DNA of 64,000 nt from Neisseriaceae bacterium (GCA_017458185.1 JAFTFY010000002.1:62001-126000); one strand, 5' to 3'; positions 8,918 through 17,666 are shown, counted from the stretch's first letter. Numbers and translations are program-made. Notes: generated by a model from the letters alone, not told the origin.

Positions 8918-9697
8918 ATGCAATTACAATACGAGATTATTCCCATTGAAAACAAGGATAATTTAAATTTCAAACCAGCAAAAGAACAAGAGTTTCTGCA
9001 CGAAAGTATCCAAGAACAAATTTTGGTTTGTGAGTTAGACGAAAATCAAAAAATCTACTCTGTTTTTGGCTTTCATTTTTTACTTAAAAACAAAGATGAA
9101 GGAATAAAATACGATAGATATTATGCTTATTTTTCAACAGAAGAATTAAGCGATGAAGATATTTCTAAAACACTTCGTGGTTCAAGAACTTTAAAACTTA
9201 CCGAAAAAAACACCTATACAAATGCAAATGATATAAAAGTTATTATTTGCGAAAGGGGTTTTATGTGGTGCAATATATCTCAATATGACAGCACACCCAG
9301 ATTTTATAAAACAATTATATTATTTTTGGTTGCTCTGGCTTACAATAGAAAATCAACACAAATTTTAAATAATGTAGCCACTTCATATAAAAATAAATCT
9401 CATAAAGAAATGATAAAAGCAAGAAATGAAATTTATGATTTTGACCTAAATTGCTTTTTTGAAAATCCAGTCAAACAAGACCGTCATCAACAATACAATA
9501 TTTGGATAATAATTGAAAAGAATTATCATGTTATCAATACGCACAACGAAATAGAATCACAAGTTATCAACTTGACTAATGTCATCGAAACAAGAAATAG
9601 ACACAATATGAGCATTTGGCTAACGGCTTTGGGTTTAATGATTACGCTGTTAAGTTTGATAACCAGTATTGCGTCATTGATTAGTATATTTAAGTAA
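8918..9697 (+). CDS. C-tail-anchored membrane protein of unknown function
   Basis: This is a 259-residue protein that I do not recognise. The frame is open back to a GTG at 8885, but ATG 8918 with AAGGATAACCGTA upstream is the better start (MQLQYEIIPIEN). Most of it is soluble and charged. The C-terminus has a short helical segment with ESQVINLTNVIETRN followed by one membrane helix (WLTALGLMITLLSLITSIA) and a three-residue tail, so the body probably faces the cytoplasm. It follows the nuclease and module genes after a DUS. The next gene also encodes a membrane protein, 22 bases downstream, so the two may be co-translated partners. A membrane effector in a defence island would fit, but that is speculation. 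Confidence 0.6.
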   Translation: MQLQYEIIPIENKDNLNFKPAKEQEFLHESIQEQILVCELDENQKIYSVFGFHFLLKNKDEGIKYDRYYAYFSTEELSDEDISKTLRGSRTLKLTEKNTYTNANDIKVIICERGFMWCNISQYDSTPRFYKTIILFLVALAYNRKSTQILNNVATSYKNKSHKEMIKARNEIYDFDLNCFFENPVKQDRHQQYNIWIIIEKNYHVINTHNEIESQVINLTNVIETRNRHNMSIWLTALGLMITLLSLITSIASLISIFK

Positions 9698-9719
9698 CTA
9701 AAAATAAGAAAGAAATAAA

Positions 9720-10403
9720 ATGGCAAGAAAAAAAGAAGGAAATATCTTTGTACAAATTTTCGTTATGTTGTTAATATTGTTAATTTTTGCAATAATTGTT
9801 ACAATAGTTATTTCTCCAATAATTTTTATTGGTGTTTTTTTGTATTATAAAGCAAAAATAAAAAAATATATGCCTATTCCACAAAATACGATTGATTTTT
9901 GGCTTAATGAAAATGAAAAACAAAATTTTATTGAAAAACACCAAACATTAACGCAAGCATTTCAAAATATTCAAATTGCAACTAATCACGGCATAGAACA
10001 AGGAATTTCTAAAAACAAAGACGGAAGTTTTAGCCGTCGTAGTCGTATTGGCAAACAAGTTGCAATGGTTATAGATAAATCAAATGAAATCATTGAAAAT
10101 AATCAAGAAGAATATAGAATGCTAACAAATTTACCGCAACAAAAATGGAAAGAGTTTAAAAAGTTTTCAGTGCGTATGAATGCCGCAAAATCGGCAGTAA
10201 AAATTTATATACCCACAGGTATAATATGTTTTCTTGTTTATTATTTTTATTATAGAGATTATTGGTTAGAATTATCCGCCTGTTGTGGATTGATTTCTGT
10301 TCTTGCATATTTTTTGTTTTTAGCAATACATGATAAAAATTTTAAAACAAATATACCTGAACCGCCTATTGTTGATATAAATAATTTGAATGAAATATTC
10401 TAA
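9720..10403 (+). CDS. Multi-helix membrane protein of unknown function
   Basis: This is a 227-residue protein that I do not recognise. A long N-terminal hydrophobic stretch (about residues 10-43) is followed by a charged cytoplasmic region (45-160) and two further membrane helices (about 163-180 and 187-205), with a short charged tail. The central part contains Gln- and Asn-rich helical sequence and the basic RRSRIGKQ. The start follows AAGAAAGAAATAAA. It is spaced 22 bases from the preceding tail-anchored gene, so an operon is likely. It is very A+T-rich, like the rest of the island. A short duplication of the preceding gene's 3-prime end lies just beyond its stop (10437-10456). Confidence 0.55.
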   Translation: MARKKEGNIFVQIFVMLLILLIFAIIVTIVISPIIFIGVFLYYKAKIKKYMPIPQNTIDFWLNENEKQNFIEKHQTLTQAFQNIQIATNHGIEQGISKNKDGSFSRRSRIGKQVAMVIDKSNEIIENNQEEYRMLTNLPQQKWKEFKKFSVRMNAAKSAVKIYIPTGIICFLVYYFYYRDYWLELSACCGLISVLAYFLFLAIHDKNFKTNIPEPPIVDINNLNEIF

Positions 10404-10491
10404 TTTAATTACTCATTGACGAAACAACGCCCAAATAAGTATTGCGTCATTGATTAGCATTGCTTTTTGTTTTTCAGGCTGCCTGAAACAT

Positions 10492-11175
10492 TTAAGCAAA
10501 TCTCTTGATTAAATCTTCTGCAACCAGTGGCACGCCAATGGCGGCGTTTTGGGCGGTGATTTTAATGCCTGCCAAACGCGTGGGGTTGGGGTCAATTAAG
10601 TGAATTTCGGCATTTTTGGGGGCGAATTGATACAAACCTGCGGCAGGATAAACCGCTAACGAAGTGCCAATAATCAGCACAATGTCGGCTGTTTCAACCA
10701 AGCGAATGGCGTCATCAATTTTCGGCACGGCTTCGCCAAACCACACAATAAACGGACGCATTAAATTGCCGTTTTTGTCTTGTAAATCATACGGTTGGTC
10801 GTCCGTCCAATCAATAATATAATCTTTATCGACCGTGCTGCACAGTTTATTGAGTTCGCCGTGCAAATGCAAAACGCTGCCTGAACCTGCCTTTTCGTGC
10901 AGATTATCGACATTTTGGGTGATAACGGAAACGGTGAAATATTGTTCTAATTCTTTGAGTGCCAAATGAGCGGCATTCGGCTGTGCGGCTTTATTTTGGC
11001 GGCGGCGGGCGTTATAAAAATCAATCACTAATTGCGGATTTTTGGCAAAGCCTTCGGGCGTGGCCACATCATTGACATTATGCCCTTCCCACAATCCGCC
11101 TGTATCGCGAAAAGTTTTTAAGCCACTGTCGGCAGAAATGCCCGCACCTGTTAATGCAACAATATGTTTTTTCAC
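10492..11175 (-). CDS. cobB: Sir2-family NAD-dependent protein deacylase (zinc-less short form)
   Basis: This is a 227-residue sirtuin that removes acyl groups from protein lysines using NAD. Motifs seen: [15 protein letters not shown] (NAD site), [18 protein letters not shown] with the catalytic His, and [14 protein letters not shown] supplies the Tyr-x-x-Arg pair that in class III sirtuins accommodates succinyl and malonyl groups. The small domain lacks the usual four zinc-binding cysteines; only one Cys remains. The GTG start overlaps the argF stop (GTGA), indicating translational coupling. The stop lies just after a DUS that may serve as terminator. Desuccinylase preference is inferred from the Tyr/Arg pair. 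Confidence 0.88.
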   Translation of the reverse strand: MKKHIVALTGAGISADSGLKTFRDTGGLWEGHNVNDVATPEGFAKNPQLVIDFYNARRRQNKAAQPNAAHLALKELEQYFTVSVITQNVDNLHEKAGSGSVLHLHGELNKLCSTVDKDYIIDWTDDQPYDLQDKNGNLMRPFIVWFGEAVPKIDDAIRLVETADIVLIIGTSLAVYPAAGLYQFAPKNAEIHLIDPNPTRLAGIKITAQNAAIGVPLVAEDLIKRFA

Positions 11176-12182
11176 GCTTTTTTTCCCATTAGTGCAACCA
11201 TAACCGCTTTAATAGTGTGCATACGATTTTCCGCTTGGTCAAACACAATAGACGCTTCGCTTTCAAACACTTCGTTGGTAACTTCCACGCCGTTTAAGCC
11301 GAATGTATCTAAAATCCATTTGCCGATTTCGGTTTCGTCATCGTGAAACGCTGGCAAACAGTGCAAGAATTTAACATTTGTGTTACCTGATGCACGCATT
11401 AAATCCGCTGTTACACGATAATCTTTCAATAAATCAATGCGTTGTTTCCACGCCTTTTCGGGTTCGCCCATAGAAACCCACACATCGGTATAGATAAAAT
11501 CCACGCCCAAAACCGCTTGTTGCGGATTGTCGGTGATTTCGATTTTTGCCCCACTTGTTTTTGCAAGTTCTTGACAATACTGAACTAATTTTTCATCAGG
11601 TTGCAAGGATTTTGGGGCAGCAATCCTGCCTGTCATACCCATTTTAGCGGCAGCAATCAACAGCGAATTTGCCACATTATTGCGACCGTCTCCCACATAA
11701 GCAAATGAAATATCAGATAATTTTTTATCACAATGTTCAATCATTGTGAGCAAATCCGCTAACACCTGCGTGGGATGTCGTTCGTTGGTTAAGCCATTGA
11801 ACACTGGCACGCCCGAATATTGAGCCAACTCTTCCACACGGCTTTGCCCAAAGCCACGATATTCAATACCGTCAAACATTCTGCCCAAAACGCGAGCAGT
11901 GTCTTTCATCGATTCTTTATGTCCAATTTGACTGCCCGATGAGCCAATATAAACCGCATTCGCCCCTTGATCGCTGCACGCAACTTCAAACGCACAACGG
12001 GTGCGTGTGGAGTCTTTTTCAAAAATCAAAGCAATATTTTTGCCTGTGAGATATTGTTGTTCTCTGCCCTGTTTTTTGGCAAGTTTAAGTTCTGCCGATA
12101 GGTCGAGCAGAGATTGAATTTCATCGGCAGTAAAATCTGCCAAAGTTAAAAAAGAAGTGGGTTTAAGGTTAATTTTCATCAT
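11172..12182 (-). CDS. argF: Ornithine carbamoyltransferase
   Basis: This is a 336-residue cytosolic enzyme that makes citrulline from ornithine and carbamoyl phosphate in arginine synthesis. The carbamoyl-phosphate loop [12 protein letters not shown] lies near residues 55-66, [12 protein letters not shown] in the middle, and the ornithine-binding [10 protein letters not shown] near residue 270. Length is typical of catabolic and anabolic OTCases alike, and the sequence does not separate the two. Tandem ATG codons mark the start; no strong Shine-Dalgarno is visible. The stop overlaps the cobB start by four bases. argB lies separately at 44.1 kb, so the arginine genes are scattered as usual in this family. 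Confidence 0.95.
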   Translation of the reverse strand: MMKINLKPTSFLTLADFTADEIQSLLDLSAELKLAKKQGREQQYLTGKNIALIFEKDSTRTRCAFEVACSDQGANAVYIGSSGSQIGHKESMKDTARVLGRMFDGIEYRGFGQSRVEELAQYSGVPVFNGLTNERHPTQVLADLLTMIEHCDKKLSDISFAYVGDGRNNVANSLLIAAAKMGMTGRIAAPKSLQPDEKLVQYCQELAKTSGAKIEITDNPQQAVLGVDFIYTDVWVSMGEPEKAWKQRIDLLKDYRVTADLMRASGNTNVKFLHCLPAFHDDETEIGKWILDTFGLNGVEVTNEVFESEASIVFDQAENRMHTIKAVMVALMGKKA

Positions 12183-12315
12183 ACAAAAAGCGTTTCAGGC
12201 TGCCTGAAACCATTTATTAAAGGCGTATTTTACCTGAAAAAGGCGATAAATGATAGTTTTGCTTGTTTTTATTGTGTTTTCAGGCAGCCTGAAAAATGGT
12301 ATTTGTTATTCAATC

Positions 12316-12344
12316 TTTACAAATTGTTTCAAAAACAGTATCAT
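12316..12344 (+). promoter_or_regulatory. Promoter of the candidate sRNA
   Basis: TTTACA (12316-12321), a 17-base spacer, then TATCAT (12339-12344). This is five of six matches to consensus in both hexamers at optimal spacing. The predicted transcription start is near 12350-12352. Confidence 0.75.
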
Positions 12345-12349
12345 TGAAA

Positions 12350-12446
12350 CAGTGGCAACTCGCCATAGAAAGCAAGGGCGTTGGCGTTTTAGTTACCCAA
12401 GATTGCTTTCGACCGACAAATCCCTGTTTTCAGGGGGTTTTGTTTT
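12350..12446 (+). ncRNA. Candidate free-standing structured sRNA (about 95 nt)
   Basis: A good promoter ends just upstream and a terminator (CCCTG-TTTT-CAGGG followed by GGTTTTGTTTTT) ends the unit at about 12441. Inside are a small hairpin TGGC-AACTC-GCCA (about 12353-12365) and a longer one, GAAAGCAAGGG pairing with CCC and TTGCTTTC (about 12368-12410). The only overlapping reading frame is short and unconvincing. The next gene downstream, panC, is on the other strand, so this is not a leader. It does not match any sRNA I can name. Confidence 0.6.
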
Positions 12447-12494
12447 TGAATGAGTTCATAGTGTCTGCTCAATAACCCCAAAATTTAAAATTGA

Positions 12495-12719
12495 GTGTCA
12501 TTGCGAGATTTTTCCGTAGGAAAAATCGTGGCAATCCAGCAAATCGCAAAGCGATTTGCCAACGCCACAAGGCGTTGTAACGACATTGCATTAAACAATT
12601 TAGGTTGCCTATTTTTCATAAGAAATAGTGCGTTACAACGCCTGCGGCGTTGATGAAAAATCTGCGATTTTTCATTGGATTGCCACGATTTGAACTTCGT
12701 TCAAATCTCGCAATGACAC
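12495..12719. repeat. TCATTGCGAG palindromic element, full copy (225 bp)
   Basis: Terminal repeats GTGTCATTGCGAGAT and ATCTCGCAATGACAC enclose a chain of short hairpins joined by conserved spacers CGTGGCAATCC and GGATTGCCACG. There is no coding capacity. Other near-full copies are at 14887-15109, 45779-46005 and 54040-54221. With the sRNA it fills the 600-base argF-panC gap (12183-12784), together with DUS at 12190, 12280 and 12730. Confidence 0.85.
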
Positions 12720-12784
12720 AGGTTTTATTTTCAGGCAGCCTGAAAAAACGGCATATTATTAAAATACACCGTTTTATTTAAAAA

Positions 12785-13618
12785 TCACAAATCCACTTCC
12801 AAATTATCAATCAATCGCGGTTTGCCTAATTTTGCGGCGGCAAGGATAATGAGTTGTGTGTCATCGGGGCGGGCGTGGGATAGGTCGGCTCGGCGGCGGA
12901 TTTCGACATAATCGGTTTGCCAGCCTTGATTGTTTAATGTTTCTGTCGCTTGATTTTCTAACACAGAAAAATCGCGTCTGCCTTTTTGCAATTCATTTTT
13001 CATATGGCATAAAACGGCGTATAGTTGTGGGGCTTGTTGGCGTTCGTTATCTGTCAAATAGCCGTTGCGGCTCGACAAAGCCAAACCGTCTTCCGCCCTG
13101 CCTGTATCCACTGGAATAATGTGGATATTGACATTCAGTTCCGCAACCATTTGTTGTATCACCACTAATTGCTGAAAATCTTTTTTGCCAAAACACGCGA
13201 TTTGCGGCTCGACTATATTAAATAATTTCAGCACAACCGTTGCCACGCCACGAAAGTGCCCTGGGCGAAACTTGCCTTCTAACTCGTTTTGCAGGGCGGA
13301 CGGCTCGACATTAAACGCTTGTACGGTGTTGGGATACAATTCTTTATCGCTCGGGGCAAACAGCACGGCAACGCCTGCTTGTTCTAACTTTTCTGCGTCC
13401 GCCTGCAAGGTGCGTGGATAAGCGGCAAAATCTTCGCCCTGCCCAAATTGCAAGGGATTAACGAATATGCTCACCACAACGGTGTCGGCGTGTTTTTTGG
13501 CTTCACGAACCAACGCCAAATGCCCTGCGTGTAAATTGCCCATAGTCGGCACAAACGCCACTTTCCCCACACTTTTTCGCCAACTTCTTAATTCGTCAAT
13601 GGTTTTGATGATTTGCAT
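12785..13618 (-). CDS. panC: Pantothenate synthetase
   Basis: This is a 277-residue cytosolic enzyme that joins pantoate and beta-alanine with ATP, the last step to vitamin B5. The nucleotidyltransferase motif [10 protein letters not shown] is at residues 25-34, followed by [10 protein letters not shown]. The KDFQQL segment near residue 160 and LSSRNGYL near 185 are family hallmarks. Length is normal. The gene stands alone between the repeat-filled gap and yicC, whose stop-to-start spacing to panC is about 53 bases including a DUS. panB is not in the window. Confidence 0.95.
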   Translation of the reverse strand: MQIIKTIDELRSWRKSVGKVAFVPTMGNLHAGHLALVREAKKHADTVVVSIFVNPLQFGQGEDFAAYPRTLQADAEKLEQAGVAVLFAPSDKELYPNTVQAFNVEPSALQNELEGKFRPGHFRGVATVVLKLFNIVEPQIACFGKKDFQQLVVIQQMVAELNVNIHIIPVDTGRAEDGLALSSRNGYLTDNERQQAPQLYAVLCHMKNELQKGRRDFSVLENQATETLNNQGWQTDYVEIRRRADLSHARPDDTQLIILAAAKLGKPRLIDNLEVDL

Positions 13619-13671
13619 TTTTGGTATTCCTTATTTTATTTCAGGCAGCCTGAAAGTTTGTTACAACAAAC

Positions 13672-14547
13672 CTATTCAATATTCTGCACTTGCTCTCGCA
13701 TTTGTTCAATCAGCACTTTTAAGGCAACCGAAGTGTTTGTAGATTCAATGCTCACCGCTTTACTGCCCAAAGTATTGGCTTCGCGGTTGAGTTCCTGCAT
13801 TAAAAAGTCCAAGCGTTTGCCGATACTTTTTTCGCCGTCTGTGGTGATAATCCGCCGCACTTCGTCTATATGGGTTTTCAGCCGTGAAAATTCTTCATCA
13901 ACATCGGCTTTTTGCATAAACAAGGCAAATTCTTGTGCCAAACGGTCTTCGTTAATATTTTCTACCGCTTCTTTTAAGCGTAATTGAATTTTTTGATGAT
14001 AATTTTCTAAAATAGCAGGAAAAATTTCTTCTAATTGTTTGATTTCTAACTGCATTTTATCCAAGCGTTGCAATAAGTGTTGTTGCAGTTTTTCGCCTTC
14101 TCGCACTCGGTCGGATTTAAATTGTTGTAAGGCGGTTTTCAGTAATTCTATAATAACCTGTTGTTGTTGTTCGTTATTTTGTTGTTTTTTATTATTGAAT
14201 TGACTGTGAAAACGCAAAACATCAGCCACGCTTAAATTGGGCAAATGCGGATATTTTTGGGCGATTTCTTGACCCAAAGATACAATAGAATCAATGGTTT
14301 GCCAGTTTGGATTAAGTTGATTATCCGTTGCCTGTGTTTCTTCAACAAACAAACGGCACTCAATTTTGCCGCGATGAATGACGGCGGCAATTTCGTTACG
14401 CAACACCATTTCCAAATGCCGCCACTCTTCGGGCAGTTTGCACTGAATATCCAAATAGCGATGATTGACGGATTTCAAATCCAAACGCACGGCATAATCG
14501 GCGGTTTCCACTTGGGTGGCGGCAAAGCCTGTCATACTGCTAATCAT
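13672..14547 (-). CDS. yicC: YicC-family endoribonuclease
   Basis: This is a 291-residue protein with the YicC N-terminus MISSMTGFAATQVE, the SVNHRYLDIQCKLP segment, and a C-terminal domain ending FLMQELNREANTLGSKA. YicC of E. coli has been reported to be an endoribonuclease acting on an sRNA; that activity is transferred here by homology only. Length is typical. The middle (about residues 85-200) is Gln-rich and likely helical. It lies upstream of panC on the same strand, separated by a DUS. Its start is preceded by AAAAGGACA. Confidence 0.92.
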   Translation of the reverse strand: MISSMTGFAATQVETADYAVRLDLKSVNHRYLDIQCKLPEEWRHLEMVLRNEIAAVIHRGKIECRLFVEETQATDNQLNPNWQTIDSIVSLGQEIAQKYPHLPNLSVADVLRFHSQFNNKKQQNNEQQQQVIIELLKTALQQFKSDRVREGEKLQQHLLQRLDKMQLEIKQLEEIFPAILENYHQKIQLRLKEAVENINEDRLAQEFALFMQKADVDEEFSRLKTHIDEVRRIITTDGEKSIGKRLDFLMQELNREANTLGSKAVSIESTNTSVALKVLIEQMREQVQNIE

Positions 14548-14639
14548 TGTCTTGTCCTTTTTGATTTTCAGGCAGCCTGAAAGATTGAAAAGGTAATTAT
14601 ATCAGTGGTGTTCGCTTTGTGGGAGAGAATGAATGAGTG

Positions 14640-14730
14640 AGCGTTTAGGCTGCCTGAAAGCGATTTCGTCATTGCAAGCCGTGCATAAAGCACAGCGTGG
14701 CAATCTTCAAAATAATTTTGAACAAGCCTG
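14640..14730. repeat. Half copy of the TCATTGCGAG element
   Basis: A DUS-like sequence (14648) is followed by CGTCATTGCAAGC, a short hairpin (GTGC-ATAAA-GCAC) and CGTGGCAATC. The right half is missing. The rest of 14548-14850 holds two more DUS copies and no gene that I can support. Confidence 0.65.
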
Positions 14731-14854
14731 ATAAAAGTCAAGCGTGGCAGGCATTTGCTTATCTTACGCTTGCTTTAATTAAAACCTTTCAGGCTGCCTG
14801 AAAATCAATTCAATCATCACATTGTTATAAACAATCGCATTGACAATGATTTAT

Positions 14855-15190
14855 ATAGTCAAACAACTTCAAAATGTTAAAAAACCGTGTCATTGCGAGC
14901 CGAGACAAAGTCTCGGCGTGGCAATCCAATGAATTGCATAGCAATTCATCAACGCCACAGGCGTTGTAACGGACTTATCTGTTATCATTTCAGGCAACCT
15001 GAATTGTTTATGAATCTTGTCGTTACAACGCCTTGCGGCGTTGGTGAAAAATCTGCGATTTTTCACTGGATTACCACGCCAAGCCTTTCGGCTTGGCTCG
15101 TAATGACACACAGGATTAAATTAAAGTTGTAGCATATTTATGCACGGTGCATTACTTTTTATTTTTTGTATTTTGAAGTTGTTTTACTAT
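14855..15190. mobile_element. 336-bp non-coding element with Correia-like ends carrying a TCATTGCGAG element
   Basis: The left end ATAGTCAAACAACTTC (14855-14870, match extends to 14875) is repeated in inverted form at 15170-15190 with 20 of 21 matching bases. Inside, 14887-15109 is a complete TCATTGCGAG element. No transposase is encoded. The same end sequence closes the Correia-like element at about 19300-19318. Confidence 0.7.
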
Positions 15191-15303
15191 AAAAATGTAA
15201 TTTTTTCAAAATAATTTATTCAGGCTGCCTGAAAACCCATTAAAACGCTTGGGGCTTCAAAGTTGCCCACTCTACGCTTGCTGCGTAACAAAAAAGTTAA
15301 AAA

Positions 15304-16185
15304 TTAAGATTGTGGTTTCAGAACAGAGAAAACAAATTCATGAATAGATTTTCTATCTATTCCGCATTCCATATTGTCTGCAACCCAACTTAAACCGTGC
15401 ATTCTTTTTCCCAAAGTTTTTGAGAAATTGAATACAGTTTTTTCAGCCAATAATTCGTTGTTTTGCAAATCAATAATCTTAAAAGTTACTCCTGCTACCC
15501 AATATTTGCGTAATTCAGGATTAACATCGGTTTCAAAAGTTACTGCATAACGAGCAGAACTTTTGGAAATAATCTCTTCATTATTTGTATCATCCACCCA
15601 ATATTGTCCATTAAATTCACCAGTATAATGAGTAAATTGTTCTCCATTAGGAACATCTACATATTGATAACCTATAAAATCTTTAAACATTTTGCTATTT
15701 TTATTGTTTTTATATACATCACCTTTGGATAAAAATATTCCAACAAAAAATTTTCCACCACTAGCAGTATATGCAGCATATTCCCACATTTGGTCATTTA
15801 CCCATCTATGGTATCCTGCTCCATCGCTATCATCATTTTCTCTCCATACTTTCAATAACATAATCCCATCAACATTATCCACTGTGCGATAAATCTTTTC
15901 GCCTGCTTTTTTGCATTGTTCATCAAAAACCGCTTTGGCTTCTTCGTATTTTTCTTTTTGTTCGTTGTATTTAGCAACTGTTTTTTTCTCTTCTTGTTTA
16001 ATTGGAATAGTCCAAAATAAAGAAACTAAAAAAGACACTAATACCACAACAATAATTCGATAACTCTTTTTAACTTTAAAACGCTCACTTAAAGCCCAAA
16101 TTAAAACAATAATAACCGCAATAGCAAAAAACATAGGTATGTAATACATTGCTTTCATAAAAAAATGAAATTCTTTTTCAAACAT
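15304..16185 (-). CDS. Inner-membrane protein of unknown function, two N-terminal helices
   Basis: This is a 293-residue protein that I do not recognise. Two membrane helices at about residues 13-32 and 42-60 are followed by a Lys/Glu-rich coiled-coil-like stretch (65-95) and a large soluble domain (100-290). The domain is rich in Trp, Tyr and Asp and is probably periplasmic or cytoplasmic depending on topology. The segment CKKAGEKIYRTVDNVDG looks like a conserved block. The start at 16185 is supported by AAAGGAAAAAGCAA upstream. It is flanked on both sides by repeat debris (15190-15300 and 16200-16305) and looks like an accessory gene. Confidence 0.65.
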   Translation of the reverse strand: MFEKEFHFFMKAMYYIPMFFAIAVIIVLIWALSERFKVKKSYRIIVVVLVSFLVSLFWTIPIKQEEKKTVAKYNEQKEKYEEAKAVFDEQCKKAGEKIYRTVDNVDGIMLLKVWRENDDSDGAGYHRWVNDQMWEYAAYTASGGKFFVGIFLSKGDVYKNNKNSKMFKDFIGYQYVDVPNGEQFTHYTGEFNGQYWVDDTNNEEIISKSSARYAVTFETDVNPELRKYWVAGVTFKIIDLQNNELLAEKTVFNFSKTLGKRMHGLSWVADNMECGIDRKSIHEFVFSVLKPQS

Positions 16186-16199
16186 TTGCTTTTTCCTTT

Positions 16200-16309
16200 A
16201 ATAAAACCTTTCAGGCAACCTGAAAATTCATTCAAACGCGTGGCAGGCAAGTTGCCCACGCTACGCTTGCTGAAAGAGCGTAGGGCGAACGAAGTGAAGT
16301 TAAAAACAT
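16200..16309. repeat. DUS-like copy and GTTGCCCACGCTACGC repeat fragment
   Basis: A near-DUS is followed by AAGTTGCCCACGCTACGCTT. A close relative occurs at about 15258-15285 on the other side of the membrane-protein gene, so the gene is bracketed by related repeat fragments. Confidence 0.5.
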
Positions 16310-16777
16310 TTAATCTTGATTATTCATCACCTTATCGCACGCACAATCGTTAAAAAACGACTGCAAAATTTCCATAGCGGCAACTTGGTCTAATGCCTGT
16401 TTGCGTTTTTTGCCGAAAGTTTGGGCTTCGGTTAAGCGTTGTTCGGCGGCGATTGAAGTTAAGCGTTCATCAAGCAAACCCACAGGCAGCCTGAATGTTG
16501 CATATAAACGGCGAGCAAATTTTTCGGCGGATTGTGTCATCTCGTGTTCTGTGCCGTCTAAATGACAGGGTCGTCCGACAAGTAAAAAATCAGGCTGCCA
16601 TTCTTTTACTAACCCACTGATTTGATTAAATTTATCTTGATTATTTTTGCCTGTTATCGTGCCAACGGGGTGTGCAATGGCAATTTGCGTATTGCCTTGT
16701 GCCACGCCGATTCGTGTTTTGCCAAAATCAAAAGCCAAAACCGAACCTTTCAGGCTGCCTGAATATTCATCACGCAT
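16310..16777 (-). CDS. ruvX: RuvX/YqgF Holliday-junction resolvase-fold nuclease
   Basis: This is a 155-residue protein of the YqgF family, which has an RNase H-like fold and is linked to pre-16S rRNA 5-prime end processing. Catalytic acidic residues are visible in AFDFGKTRIGVA, in the VGRPCHLDG strand region and in LLDERLTS. The frame is open for 38 more codons upstream, but they overlap algH and look non-native. The ATG at 16777 gives MRDEYSGSLKGSVLAFDFG, in which SGSLK is a translated DUS at the extreme N-terminus. This start overlaps the algH stop by 8 bases. The algH-ruvX pairing is common in proteobacteria. Confidence 0.9.
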   Translation of the reverse strand: MRDEYSGSLKGSVLAFDFGKTRIGVAQGNTQIAIAHPVGTITGKNNQDKFNQISGLVKEWQPDFLLVGRPCHLDGTEHEMTQSAEKFARRLYATFRLPVGLLDERLTSIAAEQRLTEAQTFGKKRKQALDQVAAMEILQSFFNDCACDKVMNNQD

Positions 16778-17354
16778 GACCTGATGCACCAGATAGCCGC
16801 ACGGCGGCAGATACGCCCAAAGAACGCAAAGCCGCATCATAGCGTTTGAAAAAAGGCAAATCAAACATAATGTTATAGTCCGCTGGGGCAATCAGCCAAA
16901 AGTCATCGGCAATTTCTTTTTCTAACTGCCCTGCTGTCCATGAGCAATAACCGATTGCCGCCACAGTTTTAATGGCGTTGTCTTCGTCTTCTAACAAGCC
17001 TGTAACAATGTCGCGAGAAGAAGTAACGGCAATGTCGTCATTCACAATAATGCTGCTATTCCATTTGCCGATTGGGGTGTGAATAAAAAAACCACGGTCG
17101 GTTTGCACAGGCCCGCCTAATGATACCCATTGGTCGTCAAAGCGTTTGGGAATGGGCTTTTCTTCGGATTCAAACAACTGCCGCATACGAATGGGAGACG
17201 GCTTGTTAATCACCAAACCCATTGCTCCGTCTAGCGTATGACCACACAAATACACCACACTGCCTGCAAAAAAAGACGAACCATTTTTGGGCATAGCAAC
17301 TAAAAAATGATTGGCAATCGAACGAAAATTATCCGCAGTTTGTTCCGATGACAT
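16770..17354 (-). CDS. algH: YqgE/AlgH family protein
   Basis: This is a 194-residue protein of the UPF0301 family. Hallmarks are the ANHFLVAMP start, the GAMGLVINKP block, the VSLGGPVQTDRGFFIH segment and GYCSWTAGQLEKEI. The biochemical role is unsettled, despite the historical link to alginate regulation in Pseudomonas. It overlaps ruvX by 8 bases, and the pair is almost certainly one transcript. A degenerate DUS lies just upstream of its start. Confidence 0.92.
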   Translation of the reverse strand: MSSEQTADNFRSIANHFLVAMPKNGSSFFAGSVVYLCGHTLDGAMGLVINKPSPIRMRQLFESEEKPIPKRFDDQWVSLGGPVQTDRGFFIHTPIGKWNSSIIVNDDIAVTSSRDIVTGLLEDEDNAIKTVAAIGYCSWTAGQLEKEIADDFWLIAPADYNIMFDLPFFKRYDAALRSLGVSAAVRLSGASGHA

Positions 17355-17429
17355 ACAAGGCTACCTGAAAAAATAAATCATTCAATAATATAAGGATAAC
17401 ATAAGGGTTTTTCAATGAGCAATTAAATA

Positions 17430-17666
17430 TAGTGAGCAGTTAGCAGTGAGAAGTGAGTAGTTAGCAATTAGCAATGAGAAATTAGCAATGAGCAATTAGG
17501 TTTTTCGTTTTGCCTTGTCAGGCAAAACGGCTGTATATTATAGATAACGCTTCGATTTTTCTTTTCAGGCTGCCTGAAAAGATAATCGAAGCGTTATCTT
17601 AATAATATCCGTTCTGCCTGATAAGGCAGAACGAAAAGCCCACTGCTAATTGCTCATTGCTAATTG
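17430..17666. repeat. Composite DUS-loop hairpin element, full copy
   Basis: From left to right it holds repeats of TGAGCAGTTAGCAGTGAG type, the hairpin TTTTGCCTTGTCAGGCAAAA (about 17509-17530), GATAACGCTTCGAT, a DUS, ATCGAAGCGTTATC, the hairpin TTCTGCCTGATAAGGCAGAA, and ACTGCTAATTGCTCATTGCT repeats. It fills the algH-oxidoreductase gap (17355-17666) and ends at the stop codon of the flanking gene. Confidence 0.88.

Noticed and set aside
12250-12453. 67-codon plus-strand ORF over the candidate sRNA
   Set aside because: It has no ribosome-binding site and its start lies in a DUS-flanking region. It is better explained by the structured RNA with its own promoter and terminator.
12495-12719. 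Chains of short hairpins considered as a CRISPR array
   Set aside because: The units are self-complementary and unequal. There are no regular direct repeats with unique spacers and no cas genes.
14887-15132. Overlapping ORFs on both strands inside the TCATTGCGAG element
   Set aside because: They are created by the repeat: both strands are open because the element is palindromic, and similar frames occur at other copies.
16778-16891. Extended N-terminus of ruvX (38 extra codons)
   Set aside because: It overlaps the algH coding region in another frame, has unusual composition, and the family starts at the later Met.
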